Assembly: GCA_017311185.1 (NCBI GenBank)
Contig: JAESUZ010003164.1
Span: 1,178,001 to 1,242,000, forward strand
Source of the DNA: Proteles cristata cristata
Lineage: Eukaryota; Chordata; Mammalia; Carnivora; Hyaenidae
DNA: 64,000 nt
Direction of reading: 5' to 3'
The translations under genes were made by a program, and so were the position numbers. Positions within the stretch are counted from its first letter, which is position 1; each line of letters starts with the position of its first letter. The notes beneath the pieces are model-generated. The model saw only the letters and a program-made list of their open reading frames with translations. It searched no databases and was not told the DNA's origin. Of this stretch, positions 45,113 through 55,567 are shown piece by piece.

Positions 45113-45454
45113 ACCATTGTTGGAGGCCAGCTTCCACCAGGAGAGAAACAGGCGCTGACGTGTTCCTTGAGGGGAAAATACAGAATGAAGGGCACTTTTA
45201 CTGACGAGGACGTAGAAACCTGTAGTGAACAGATTGTGGAGAATCTGAGGTGCAGAGACATTTTGAGCTAGCAAGGCGAAGATTCATTCAATAAAATAAT
45301 TACCAACTGTCATGGGGGGATCAATAATCTCTCTGTTCACTTAGAGATAAGTTACCAGGATTCTACTAAGACTGGAAATCTTTGGGACAAGGAATGAATT
45401 TGAGCAGAATAAAGTATCCTGGAGAATCCAGTGCTGATTTCATTACTAGATTGT

Positions 45455-45560
45455 ATATTCCCTGAAGGCGAGGCTTATCTTTTACATATACATAAATTTT
45501 AGATATTAAAAATATTTTTATATCCTCCATAGTCTCGAATATAGGGCCTTATCTCTAGGT
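45455..45560 (+). repeat. L2-like fragment
   Basis: 'attgtatattccctgaaggc' and 'tccatagtctcgaatatagg' resemble the LINE2 3' end. Confidence 0.45.
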
Positions 45561-47395
45561 GCCTGATTACCGTTTGGCTTTCTTGCAGTGTTATTATCTT
45601 CCTACTTATTTCAATAAAATTGGCAAAATTTGTCTTCTGATTTTTAGATTCAAGGCTTTGAATTTCCTCCTATTCCCTCAGGAAAGCTGTGAAACTTAAG
45701 TTTGTGGAGCATTCTGCTTAGACGGCCTTTGGCTTCTGTTGGAGAATGAGCGGTCCGGGTTCTGGCTTGGAAATTGTGGGAGGGGGCAGGGGGCCCAGAC
45801 TGGGGAGACAAGGGGTCCCAGCTCCTTCTTGTTGATGACCCGATGCTGTGGCTTCAGCTGCTATCTTGTCACATCTGACAACGTGGAGGCAGAATCCTGT
45901 TCAGGATGCCTTACAGAGTAGACGTCAACGTGGAGAAAACGTTACCTGAAATACGATTCTAGAGATTCTGCCAGGAACTCTTGCACTCAGGTCTGTGATG
46001 GGTCTCAGCTGGGTTCGGTGCACTATCTTTTTTTTTTTTTTTTTTTTAAACAACATAAATCTGCTGTGGTTGGACAAAATATATACGAAGATGACTAGAA
46101 TGGACAGATGTTTGCTCTATTTTTACATTTCTGTGGGAAGAAATGTCAAGAAGCTATTTCTTAACTGAAATCTCTCAGTGCAATTTTAGTGTTTTGTTTT
46201 TTATTCCCTCCTGTGAACAATTTTTAGAAATGGTGCACTTTATTATAGAATCCCCCAGTGCTCGGCTGCATGAATGGCTTTTGGTGGCAGTTAACTCTTC
46301 CTGACGTGGATGCCACACACTTCCTCAGCAGCTGCCTTTCACAGAGTGGGAATTACTTTGCTTAATGTGTCTTCTGATTCCTTGGTTTCAAATAACACTT
46401 TTAGTCCCATGGGTTTGTTTTTTTTTTAATCTCTCGCTAATTTTTTCTAGTCTTTTTGACATATCGGAACCCATGAAGTGAGGTGGTATGGATATTTCAA
46501 AATTTCCATATTCCCTTTTTAAGATATTTATATGAAAAAAACATTTTTAATGCTTATGTGAAGGTAATACCTGAAGCACAGAAGTGTTTGGAAATACAGA
46601 AGGGCCACCTCTTCGGTTATTTGAGTGAAATGGTATATTGCCTCCGGTGGTAATGGCTAAGACCTACTAAGAGCTTACGACACAGCAGGTGCTCTGACAG
46701 ACCTCGAGAGACCTTGCTGCATCCTTCCACAGCAAAGCTGAGGACCTGAGACGCTAGCACCCTTCACCTATTCTTACGATCTGAGTGAGGGATAGCCAGA
46801 GAATATTCTGGAGAAAGCCATTGGAATGGCCGACATATTCAGTCACATTTGTGCATGGTAAATTCTACAGTAATTTTTGGGTCCAAAAAATCATAATGTC
46901 ACTTGCTAGTGAATAAGCACACTAACACTATGGCTTCCATTCCAGGAGGCACCATACAATCTTATTCTTAGACCCGGTCATCAGGCAGGGACTTGGCATT
47001 GCTCTTTGTGTGAGTCAGTTGGAGGTTATTATGAGAATATGGTTTCCCTCGGAGTGATTATATTTATTTCAGAAAAACACCTTATTTTATTTTCAGAACC
47101 TTTCAGGAGGCATGGCAAAATCTGCTACGGGTAGTTGGCATCAACTTTTCAGTGACTACTTTCTTCTCAATATGTTAATTCCTATATTTCAGTGTTAAAA
47201 AAGCATCGTATCATAGGTGGTTGGAGATGAATGTAGCACACGTAATACTTAACAAAGGAACGTTGAAGGCAAGGCGAATTCCTACTTGGAGGAATTTCCG
47301 AAACCAAGAATCAACTATTTTTGGTACCGCTCCGTGCCGTGTTCCTCTTTGCCTCCCTTCCCCAATTCCTTTCCCAGAGCTGTGGATTTGGGGAA
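45561..47395. other. unique intron 1 sequence before exon 2
   Basis: No SINE. A 20-base T run is at 46028-46047 and a possible MIR trace at 46640-46790 (acacagcaggtgctctgaca). Nothing else recognised. Confidence 0.45.
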
Positions 47396-47421
47396 CTAAC
47401 CTAAACTTCTTCTTCTTTTAG
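47396..47421 (+). other. APP: APP intron 1 branch-point candidate and 3' splice site
   Basis: A CTAAC motif at 47396-47400 matches the mammalian branch consensus, with the candidate branch A at 47399, 22 nt before the terminal AG. A pyrimidine-rich run (cttcttcttctttt) follows, and the acceptor AG is at 47420-47421. There is no other AG between the branch motif and the acceptor. The branch point is inferred from position and motif only. Confidence 0.85.
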
Positions 47422-47589
47422 GTGCCCACTGACGGCAATGCCGGCCTGCTTGCGGAACCCCAGGTTGCCATGTTCTGTGGCAAACTGAACATGCACATGA
47501 ACGTTCAGAATGGGAAGTGGGAGTCAGATCCATCAGGGACCAAAACTTGCATTGGGACCAAGGAAGACATCTTGCAGTACTGCCAGGAA
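47422..47589 (+). CDS. APP: APP exon 2 (56 codons, start of E1/growth-factor-like domain)
   Basis: Seen: 168 nt, open in frame 0 and bounded by AG (47420-47421) and GTAAGT (47590-47595). It reads [13 protein letters not shown], then [17 protein letters not shown], and ends ILQYCQE. Known: this is the second exon of amyloid-beta precursor protein, a type I membrane protein processed by secretases. Human exon 2 is also 168 nt and codes for residues 20-75, directly after the signal peptide of exon 1. The segment is the first half of the growth-factor-like part of E1, which binds heparin and supports dimer formation. Cysteines fall at precursor positions 38, 62 and 73; C38-C62 is an internal disulfide and C73 pairs with a cysteine from exon 3. 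The first codon is GTG (Val), an ordinary internal codon, not a start. Relative to the human protein as I remember it there are five substitutions: I34V, R40K, D53E, D64G and G68D. No stop or frameshift is present, so it looks functional. A pseudogene is very unlikely because intact splice sites and long introns flank it. Confidence 0.97.
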
Positions 47590-47595
47590 GTAAGT
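47587..47595 (+). other. APP: APP exon 2 5' splice site
   Basis: GAA|GTAAGT: the six intronic bases are the consensus U1-binding sequence, although the last exonic base is A rather than G. If intron 2 were retained, the frame would run 18 codons past the exon and stop at TAA 47644-47646. Confidence 0.93.
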
Positions 47596-47716
47596 CCCTT
47601 CCCCTGGTTCCTGTTGGGTCACATGCATGGAGTTTTTTTACTTTAACTTCTTTAAGTATTTCTGTTTTCTCTCTTGCAGCAAAAATCTTGGTTCCTAATG
47701 ATTCATTATAGTATTT

Positions 47717-47904
47717 AAGTTCATTTATTTATTTTGAGAGAGAGAGAGCTGGGGAGGGGCAGAGGGAGGGAGACAGGACCCCAGGCAGGCTCCATGCTGT
47801 CAGCGCAAAGCCCAACGCAGGGCTCACATGCACAGACCCTAGGATCATGTCCTGAGCCAGATCCAAGAGTTGGCGCTTAACCTACTGAGCCACCCAGGTG
47901 CCCC
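47717..47904 (-). mobile_element. felid SINE, first element in intron 2
   Basis: 'tttatttattttgagagaga', 'ccatgctgtcagcgcaaagc', 'gatcatgtcctgagccagat', 'cacccaggtgcccc'. Begins about 130 bp after the exon 2 donor. Target copies not clear. Confidence 0.88.
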
Positions 47905-48082
47905 TCACCAGATTATTAATATATTTACTTGCTTTGCCATATACAATATGTACAAATTTTTAAAGAAATTATGATGTCATATTGCAACCATCAATAAACC
48001 TACTGAGTAAAGTTTAAGGTATCTGGGCACTCCGTTTATCTTTAGAATGTATCTCACTATGACTTTACAGTCAAGATAATGT

Positions 48083-48300
48083 TGAGGTTTTTTGTTTTTA
48101 TTTTTTAATGTTTATTTATTTTTGAGAGTGAAAGAGAGAGAGTTTGTGGGAATGGCAGAAAGACAGAGAATCCCAAGCAGGCTCCACACTGTCAGCACTA
48201 AGCCGGATGTGGGGCTCAAACTCCTGAACCATGAGATCATGACCTGAGCTGATGAAATCAAGGGCTGGTCGCTTAACCAACTGAGCCACCCAGACACCCC
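48083..48300 (-). mobile_element. felid SINE
   Basis: 'gtttatttatttttgagagt', 'ccacactgtcagcactaagc', 'gatcatgacctgagctgatg', 'cacccagacacccc'. Perfect target copies aagataatgt at 48073-48082 and 48301-48310. Confidence 0.92.
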
Positions 48301-48310
48301 AAGATAATGT

Positions 48311-48803
48311 ATTTAAAAGTTACTAGAATTAATTTTGCCTATTTATGTTAACAATTTGGTATATTTTACTTCTGTTTGTCTTCAATTTTAGTTTTTCCAT
48401 CCCACTCATTTTATTTTTTGAAAATGTTAAACTTTCACACTGTTAAGACTTAGAAACTCTTAAAAAAAGTTGCACCCATCTTCTTTTGGTAAACATTTTC
48501 ATTGTTCTGATTTAGCCTTCTAACAAGAGGATATATGGTTTTCCTTCTTTTTCTTATAAAAAAGGTGCTTTCAGGAAACATTCAAAAAGATCTTCATTCT
48601 TTTTGTAATTTTCCTAGTTTACTTTCTATTATTGTATAGGGTATTCCTTCCTTATTAATTAAGTTTTAAAAAACTGGAGTCCAAGACATTTTATTCCATG
48701 CTTCCAGACAATTACCTATTCTAGGATATGTGGCTATTTTTGTTTTAAGAACATTTAGAAGAATTAGTCTTATGCCTCTTGGCAAAACTTCCTTATCCTT
48801 CAT
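48311..48803. other. unique intron sequence, nothing recognised
   Basis: No repeat recognised. Confidence 0.4.
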
Positions 48804-48856
48804 AGAAACAGCAGATGACCTAAAAAATTTTAAAAATAAAAAAAAATAAAAGGGTG

Positions 48857-49077
48857 GGGGGCACCTGGGTGGCTCAGCCAGTTAAGCGTCTGGTTCGGCT
48901 CGGGTCATGATCTCACGGTTCGTGGGTTCAAGCCCCTCATCGGGCTTGTGCTGACAGCTCAGAGCCTGGAGCCTGTTTTGGATTCTGTGTCTCCCTCTCT
49001 CACTGACCCTCCCCTGCTCACATTGTCTCTCTCTCTCTCTCAGAAATAAATTAAAAAACATAACATAAAAAAAAAAA
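48857..49077 (+). mobile_element. felid SINE with an A-rich leader inside its target copies
   Basis: Head 'gggcacctgggtggctcagc', 'ggctcgggtcatgatctcac', tail 'cagaaataaattaaaaaaca'. Target copies agaaacagcagatgacct (48804-48821) and agaaacaacagataacct (49078-49095) leave about 35 A-rich bases between target and SINE head. Confidence 0.92.
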
Positions 49078-49099
49078 AGAAACAACAGATAACCTGGCA

Positions 49100-49462
49100 G
49101 CATTTTCTTTGTTGTATTCTTTCATGTACTAGAAACTTTCCTTTAGTCTTTTTAGATCCAAAATGAGTATTTAATGAAGTGTGTGTACATGTGTGTATGT
49201 GTGTATTTTTTAATAATACTTATAGTAAAATATGTAATTTTTTACATATGTACACATACTTTTTTTTGGTAGCACTCTAAGGAAGGATGGTCTCTAAATA
49301 TTAACTCTTGTGTTTTGAAAAGCAAAAACGGATCCATATCATCACAATATATTACATATCAAGTCATTTTTATACTGATGGAGGATGAACCATGCTGTAA
49401 AAAGATAATTCTTCTTATTTAAGTAAAAATCACCAATATTTAAGTCTATTCTGTTTCTTCGT
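49100..49462. other. unique intron sequence, nothing recognised
   Basis: AT-rich. Short (tg) tract near 49182-49205. Confidence 0.4.
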
Positions 49463-49477
49463 AGAAGCATTTATTAA

Positions 49478-49682
49478 GGGGCGTCTGGGTGACTCAGTCA
49501 GCTCAGGTCATGATTTCATGGTTCGTAAGTTCAAGCTCCACATTGGGCTCTATGCTGACAGCTCAGAGTCTAAAGCCTGCTTCGGGTTCTGTCTCCCCTC
49601 TCTGCCTCTCCTCTGCTCTCTCTTTCTCTCTCTCTCAAAAATAAATAAATGTTAAAAAAAAGTAAAATTTAAAAAAATTTAA
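49478..49682 (+). mobile_element. felid SINE with box-A-side deletion
   Basis: 'ggggcgtctgggtgactcag' joins directly to 'tcagctcaggtcatgatttc', missing about 18 bp of the tRNA-derived part. Perfect target copies agaagcatttattaa at 49463-49477 and 49683-49697. Confidence 0.93.
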
Positions 49683-49699
49683 AGAAGCATTTATTAAAT

Positions 49700-50600
49700 A
49701 GGGATTGATAAAAAATTCAGTTTTGCCCAGATATGACATTTCTGAAATATACATTTTGGAAAAATAATATTCACATTCTACGCAAGAGTTCCTTTAATAC
49801 AGTTTTGTCATAAGTTATGAGTTCAGTAAGTTGGAACTCTGTGTGCATGCTTATAGGTTTTTTATATCATTTCACTTTTCTGGATATACATACAGATTAT
49901 GCATTCTGAATGTTCAGTTAAGCTAACTATTTTTTGAAAAGGCTGGAACTCAGACTCAGTTAATGATGTCGACCAGGTCATCCTTTTCTGGCTAATTGAT
50001 GCCCGTGTCATAGTCTGCATCTGAAGTTTTCCTCCGTTAGTGCCACTTCTGGGTAATCACATGCTTTTATATTGTATGATGACCCTATAAAAATTACCTT
50101 TCACAACCCTGAGAACAACCCTTATGCCCACACCACTTAGAGATCCCACTAATGTCCAGCTTCACTTCCTGTCTTTGTTGTTCCTGGGGTGAGCCACAGG
50201 GTGGTTCTTCTGGGTCCCAGAATGTTGGTGGCCTTGGGGGCAGGAGAGTAAGCTTCTTGGTTGTTTCTCATCTGTCCTGCAATTCTGGTATATTTGCCTG
50301 TCTCACCTCACTACTCACTGAGGTCTTCTGAGATGAGGTGCACAGGCCAGAGTCTTAAGATGTTTAGACTAACATTAGACCATAGACGTACGAAAGGGCC
50401 AGAACAGCAGACTTGCGAGCCTCTTAATGAATTGGTTTTTTTCCCTAACAGCAGGAAGTCATTGGAAGTTTGGTTTTTGGGGGTTTTTTTTGAGAACAGG
50501 AAGGACTGTAGATTTGCATTTCAAAAAGTCAGCCTCTTGCTTTATCATTCTGATGCTATATTTAGATTCTGGGTTCCCCACTGGGGCCTCTAAGCTTTTC
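49700..50600. other. unique intron sequence, nothing recognised
   Basis: The frames at 50261-50663 have no recognisable domain. Confidence 0.45.
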
Positions 50601-50604
50601 TCTA

Positions 50605-51170
50605 AGGTAAACACTAGCCACCTGTGTGGCCTGAGCATTTGCAGTGTGGCTAGTTCAAACTGATTTGTGCTGAAAATGTAAGATAAATACTGTATTTTAA
50701 AGATTTACATGAAAAAAGATAAAATGCCACATTAGTAATTTCATATTCATTTCATATTGAAATATTTTATATCTACTAATTTAAACATCATATATTTATG
50801 ATGCTTAATAACACATATATGTTATTAAATTACAAAATTTTAAATGTTTATTTATTTTTGAGAGAGAGAGTGTGGGTTCGAGTGGGGAGAGGGGCAGAGA
50901 GAGAAGGAGACACAGTATCCTAAACAGGCTCCAGGGTCTGAGCTGTCAGCACAGAGCCCGATGCAGGGCTTGAACTCAAAAACCATGAGATCATGACCTG
51001 AGCTGAAGTCAGGTGCTTAACCCACTGAGCCACCGAGGCGCCTCTACATTATAAATACTATGTTATTAAAATAAATTTCACCTGTTTGTTTTACTTTTTA
51101 ATGTGGCTACTATGGATTTAAAATTACATAGACAAGTGTATTTCCATTATATTTCCACTGAACTGTGCTG
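50605..51170 (-). mobile_element. hAT-type MER, antisense, split by a SINE
   Basis: Left piece 50605-50835 (actagccacctgtgtggcct, 'gtggctagttcaaactgatt'), right piece 51043-51170 (aataaatttcacctgtttgt, 'tttttaatgtggctactatg', ending 'aactgtgctg'). Third copy of the family seen at 41-351. Confidence 0.78.
50836..51042 (-). mobile_element. felid SINE inside the hAT relic
   Basis: 'gtttatttatttttgagaga', 'gagctgtcagcacagagcc', 'gatcatgacctgagctgaag', ending 'gaggcgcct'. Confidence 0.92.
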
Positions 51171-51268
51171 TCATCCCCGCTGCCTCATCCCACTAGTGAC
51201 TCTGGGCTGTAAAGGCTCTGAGATCCTGTCATCTACAAGTGGGAGAGGGAAGCAGACGCGAGGAGTCT

Positions 51269-51294
51269 CCCCGCCACCCCCACCCCCCTCCCCC
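51269..51294 (-). repeat. C-rich tract; G-quadruplex candidate on the minus strand
   Basis: Runs of four, five, six and five C separated by gcca, a and t. The complement has four G runs with loops of 1, 1 and 4. Confidence 0.85.
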
Positions 51295-51546
51295 TGACCT
51301 TCCACCAGAACTTTACTGGAAAGAACTTTACTGGAAGAACTTAACTGATTCAGAGTCAGGGAGGAAGGCTTGTTTGGGGGCCTTTTTAATGCATTTTTCA
51401 TTAGATACATTTTATCGCAAGGGGATTATATGAATACCTTTTGAGAGTCCAATGGCTCTCTCCCTCCCTCAAACATGTATCTTTGGTTGCTAAGGAGGCA
51501 GTGTTGAGTAGAACACAGGACCTGTTCTTAAAGGGAGATCTAGGGT

Positions 51547-51755
51547 GGGGCGCCTGGGTGCCCCAGTCGGTTAGGCATCTGACTTCGGCTCATGTTATTA
51601 CCTCACATTTTGTGAGCTCAAGCCTCATGTCAGGCTCTTTGCTGACAGCTTGGAGCCTGGAGCCTGCTTTGAATTCTGTGAATTCCTCTCTCTCTGCCCC
51701 TCCCCGTTTATACTCTCTCTCAAAGATAAATAAACATGTAAATTTTAAAAAAATT
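51547..51755 (+). mobile_element. felid SINE, older
   Basis: Head 'ggggcgcctgggtgccccag', 'ttgctgacagcttggagcc', tail 'caaagataaataaacatg'. Target copies ttaaagggagatct (51528-51541) and ttaaagggaggatct (51756-51770). Confidence 0.92.
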
Positions 51756-51839
51756 TTAAAGGGAGGATCTCTGGAGAGAGGAAGGCTTGTGGAATACTTT
51801 TAGCAACATAAAAAGCGACAGTGTTGCTGATGCTATTAC

Positions 51840-51960
51840 CAGCTAACCTTTATTGAGCATTAACAAGGTGCTAAGCTACCTTGCTAAGTGCTTGCTCTCA
51901 TTTTACCCTTATGATGCCTCTGGGGAAGAAACTGGAGAAGAATCTTGCTAAATTGCACCA
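51840..51960 (+). repeat. MIR fragment
   Basis: 'acctttattgagcattaaca', 'ttgctaagtgcttgctctca', 'cttatgatgcctctggggaa' follow MIR order. Confidence 0.65.
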
Positions 51961-51964
51961 TTTA

Positions 51965-52508
51965 AGGAGAACAAGTGAAAGAATGCCATCCATGGAGGAG
52001 GAGCAGTGGCTAGAGACCTAGGAACAGATCTGGGAGCTATCATGTGCCGGAAGTCAGGCCAGGTTAATTTCTAAATGAAGGAAGTGATTAATGTAAGTGT
52101 GATGTAGACCAAAAGATTGAAGTGTGATTTTGACAGTGCAAAAAGCTGGACTCTTGCAAAATGAACACACATCAACTGTTGTATTCAGTTCATTAATTAA
52201 TGAGGTGACCTGGAAGATGCTAAAACTGGTTCAGATTGACCAGAAGAGATTTAAATTCCTTTCTCAACAGAGTTCATGTGCAGGGCTACAAATGGGACCC
52301 ATCTGATTGGCATTGTGTGGGACAGGAAACATTTGCAGTGCTATCAGATATCTACATTATCTACCCATCCAGAGCTGTAAAGTAGCCCAGTCAGTAGTAG
52401 CAAGTCAGTCAGAAGAATACACCCTGTACAGTTAGGTTGTCTTTTTCTCTCCCCACCCTGGGCTCTCGGAAACCTCAGCTGCAGATCACTGCTGAGACGC
52501 CCAGTAAT
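51965..52508. other. unique intron sequence, nothing recognised
   Basis: No repeat recognised. Confidence 0.4.
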
Positions 52509-52522
52509 CTCTCTTGCCCATT

Positions 52523-52721
52523 TTTTTTTCTTTTTTAATTTTTTTTATTTTCATTTATTTTTGAGAGACAGTGAGTGGGGGTCGAGGGGTGGTGGTGCAG
52601 AGAGAGAGGAAAACAAAATCCCAAGCAGGCTCCAGGCTCTGAGCTGTCCACCTATCAAACCATGAGATCATGACCTGAGCAGAAGTAGGACCCTTAACTG
52701 ACTGAGCCACCCAGGCGCCCC
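52523..52721 (-). mobile_element. felid SINE with a shortened B-box side
   Basis: 'catttatttttgagagacag', 'gagctgtccacctatcaaac', then 'catgagatcatgacctgagc' and 'cacccaggcgcccc'. Target copies tctcttgcccattt at 52509-52522 and 52723-52736. Confidence 0.92.
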
Positions 52722-52739
52722 ATCTCTTGCCCATTTCTA

Positions 52740-53966
52740 AGTCACGGACATTGTTTTCTAATAAAACAGTCTTATAATTTGGCATATAGATCATTGTTGA
52801 TCTTTACGATAGCAATTTCAATGGAAGAGCGTGGGACAGGTCAGCTTGCAAGAAATTACAGAAAGAATAATGTGAATGGATGGTGAGGACATGTGAACTC
52901 TTCGAGGAAAGACCTAAAGGCAGAGAGCTGAGGGCAATTAAAGGAAAAGAGAAAGGCTTTGTTTTTTGTTGTGTCTTTGTTCTTTCCTTAAAGGGAATTA
53001 ACTTAAGCCAAGGGAAGCAGAATCTACACTTAGGGGAAGGGTAGATGTCCATTAAAAGAGAACTAGGCTCAGGTATCTACAAGAGGTAAGTCGGAATGAG
53101 ATCCAGGGGAGTCTCAGAAGGAAGAAAAGATGAGAAAATTGTAAGGGTGGGTTAATTAGGCAGTTACCGTTGCTAGGTGACAGAAACCCACTAAACATTT
53201 TACACATGGGGAATATTTTCTGCCACAGATGGGAAAGATTTTAGTGTGTGGTTAGCTTACAGAATTTTTTTTGAAAAGGCGTCTAAAAACTGGGTCCTTT
53301 GATATTGGCACTGAGATTCAGTGCTGCCTGGAATTTCTCTATTGGGGCCTCTGTTGTTTTCTGCTTATCCTTTCTCTGGTATGTTCACCTCGTTTTCTCC
53401 TACTAATATGGGCTTTGTCTAGGAGGCCAGGGAAGATGGCAGCCAGCCAGTAGCCTGGGGGGTGTGTTGTCTTCGCCTGCTTTCCCAACTTGGCTCTGCC
53501 ATTGTGTATTATCATTCCAAGGAGGGATCATGGTTGGACCAAAAAAGCAGGGCCTACCCTTGTATCAGTTACTGTATCCACAAGGACTCAGTGCTGGGAC
53601 TGGCCCACCTTGGCCTTGAGGGCACGTGGCCTGTTTGATAGCCCAACCAGAGTTGCGTGGTATGGGGAGAGTGGCTTTTGCCAGAAAAGGGATGGAGAGT
53701 GAGTGGCATGAGGCTGAAATAGAAATAATGACCATTGCCCAACATAATGGACTTAGAAACATGCAGTGCATTAGGCAAGTTACAGGCTGGAGAGTGGGTA
53801 GCTGAGAGAATTCATAGTGTGTCATGACTTAACTGGCTTTTAAGAAACTGTGGAGGGTTAGAAAGATGATCACTCAGAACTTTTAAACAAGTGTTCAGTG
53901 TTTTCTTATTGAGTGGTGCATCCTGAACTATCTGGAACATCCCTTATTGATGTTTTAAGGTCTTCC
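52740..53966. other. unique intron sequence, nothing recognised
   Basis: 1.2 kb, no repeat recognised. Overlapping frames on both strands at 53490-53825 have no domain or splice context. Confidence 0.45.
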
Positions 53967-53983
53967 TACCACTCCCCACTTTG

Positions 53984-54219
53984 TTTTGTTTTGTTTTTTA
54001 ATTTTTTTTAATGTTTTATTTATTTCTAGGAGAGAGAGAGAGAGACAGCGTGAGCAGGGGAGGGTCAGAGAGAGAGGGAGTCACAGACTCTGAAACAGGC
54101 TCCAGGCTCTGAACTGGCAGTCAGCACAGAGCCCGATGCGGGGCTCAAACCCACGAACCGCGAGATCATGACCTAAGCGAAAGTCGGACGCTTAACCGAC
54201 TAAGCCACCCAGGCGCCCC
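53984..54219 (-). mobile_element. felid SINE, young subfamily (left of a close pair)
   Basis: All young marks, including 'gcgagatcatgacctaagcg'. Perfect target copies accactccccactttg at 53968-53983 and 54220-54235. Confidence 0.96.
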
Positions 54220-54258
54220 ACCACTCCCCACTTTGTAGGCATTCTGATATTTTTCTTT

Positions 54259-54477
54259 CTTTTTTTTTTTTTTAATATTTTATTTATTTCTAGGAGAGAG
54301 AGACAGCATGAGCAGGGGAGGGTCAGAGAGAGAGGGAGACACACACTCTGAAACAGGCTCCAGGCTCTGAGCTGGCAGTCAGCACAGAGCCCGACGTGGG
54401 GCTTGAACCCACGAACCGCGAGATCATGACCTAAGCGAAAGTCGGACGCTTGACCGACTAAGCCACCCAGGCGCCCC
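54259..54477 (-). mobile_element. felid SINE, young subfamily (right of a close pair)
   Basis: Same marks as its left neighbour, about 40 bp away and in the same orientation, but with separate perfect target copies tctgatatttttcttt at 54243-54258 and 54478-54493. Confidence 0.96.
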
Positions 54478-54494
54478 TCTGATATTTTTCTTTT

Positions 54495-55553
54495 ATAATT
54501 AGAAATAATGAATAGTTCTCTTTTGCAGGATTGAATTTTTTGTGTATTGTTAGAAAATATTTCTTTTCCTTTATTCCTTTTTTTGACTCCATGCGTTTGT
54601 TTTAGGCAGTATTGAATAGGAGCGTCAGGGAAAATAATATTCACAACTTTTCTTTCTCCTCACAGGGTTTGTAAGTTACAGTAATTTATTATTTTCAAAG
54701 TTGTAATGTTACAGTCTGTTTCATAGCCATCAGAATCCGTGGCGCTTCTGTCTTTAACTGGATTCATTGTTTACAACCAATCCTTCCACCAAAGTATCTC
54801 TATTCCTGTACTTATTTGGATTCTTTTGTTGTTGTTGGATGACCGTTCTCTTAGTTATTTTAAGTTCTTATTGAACAATGGCTTAATTTAGAATTCAAAG
54901 TTGACACAGTTGCTCAGCATCATGAGGGTATTTATCCACTGTATACTGGCATCTATCATTGCACAAATACCTTTTTTAAAAAATAAGCAGAAACCATTAT
55001 TATTAGTTGCCATTTACAGTGCTACTCATTTACGGATTATTTTTTATCCTGATAGCGATGCATAATTTTTTTCCTTATGTTCTCAATCCCTCTTGTGACC
55101 AAAACACAGATGTTTTAGAGACAGCTGGCTGAGTCAGAGAGGCAGCTGTTACCCCTCTGTGGTCCGAGGACAAGACTAACGGACTGAACTCATGACCGTG
55201 ACCTCATTTTGACCTCTTGCTAACCAATTTAACTCCCTTGGTAAATTTATTCTTCCAAAGGGTTGCCTACAGAGCTGCACACTGTATGTGTTGATGCTTC
55301 GTTTAATGCGAGGTGTCAAATAGTATTGTTTCGATGGTGAATTATCTAGTCCGTGTCCTTCATAGTCTCACGTTACTCTCAGTTTGTGTTCCCTGCTCTT
55401 GGTTGATTTGTTATCAATATTGTCATTTTTGTCTCCTGATTTCTTCAGCCCTGTCCTTGGTCAAGAGCAAGATTAGGGACATAAAGTAAAAATTGATTCT
55501 TTTTCTTCGCACGTGGTTAAGAGCCCTTATAAAGTTTGATTGGGAAGATAGTT
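54495..55553. other. unique intron sequence, nothing recognised
   Basis: 1 kb, no repeat recognised. Confidence 0.4.
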
Positions 55554-55567
55554 TGAAACGGGGTTTA

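Larger units (their letters stand above)
1..47421 (+). other. APP: APP intron 1, 3' part (incomplete)
   Basis: Inferred from the orientation of exon 2. No further exon with splice sites and a recognisable product was found. The sequence holds interspersed repeats and unique DNA, listed separately. The 5' end of the intron and exon 1 (signal peptide, promoter) lie before the window. Confidence 0.85.

Noticed and set aside
47221..47421. Frame ending exactly at the exon boundary
   Set aside because: It ends at the TAG that forms the splice acceptor; it has no coding features and no donor.
47422..47646. 74-codon frame treated as a stand-alone gene starting at GTG
   Set aside because: It is APP exon 2 plus 18 read-through codons of intron 2. 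The first codon is Val directly after a splice acceptor.
54192..54644. 150-codon minus-strand frame as a protein
   Set aside because: Consists of the translated heads and tails of two young SINEs (peptides such as GRLGGLVGQASDFRLGHD).
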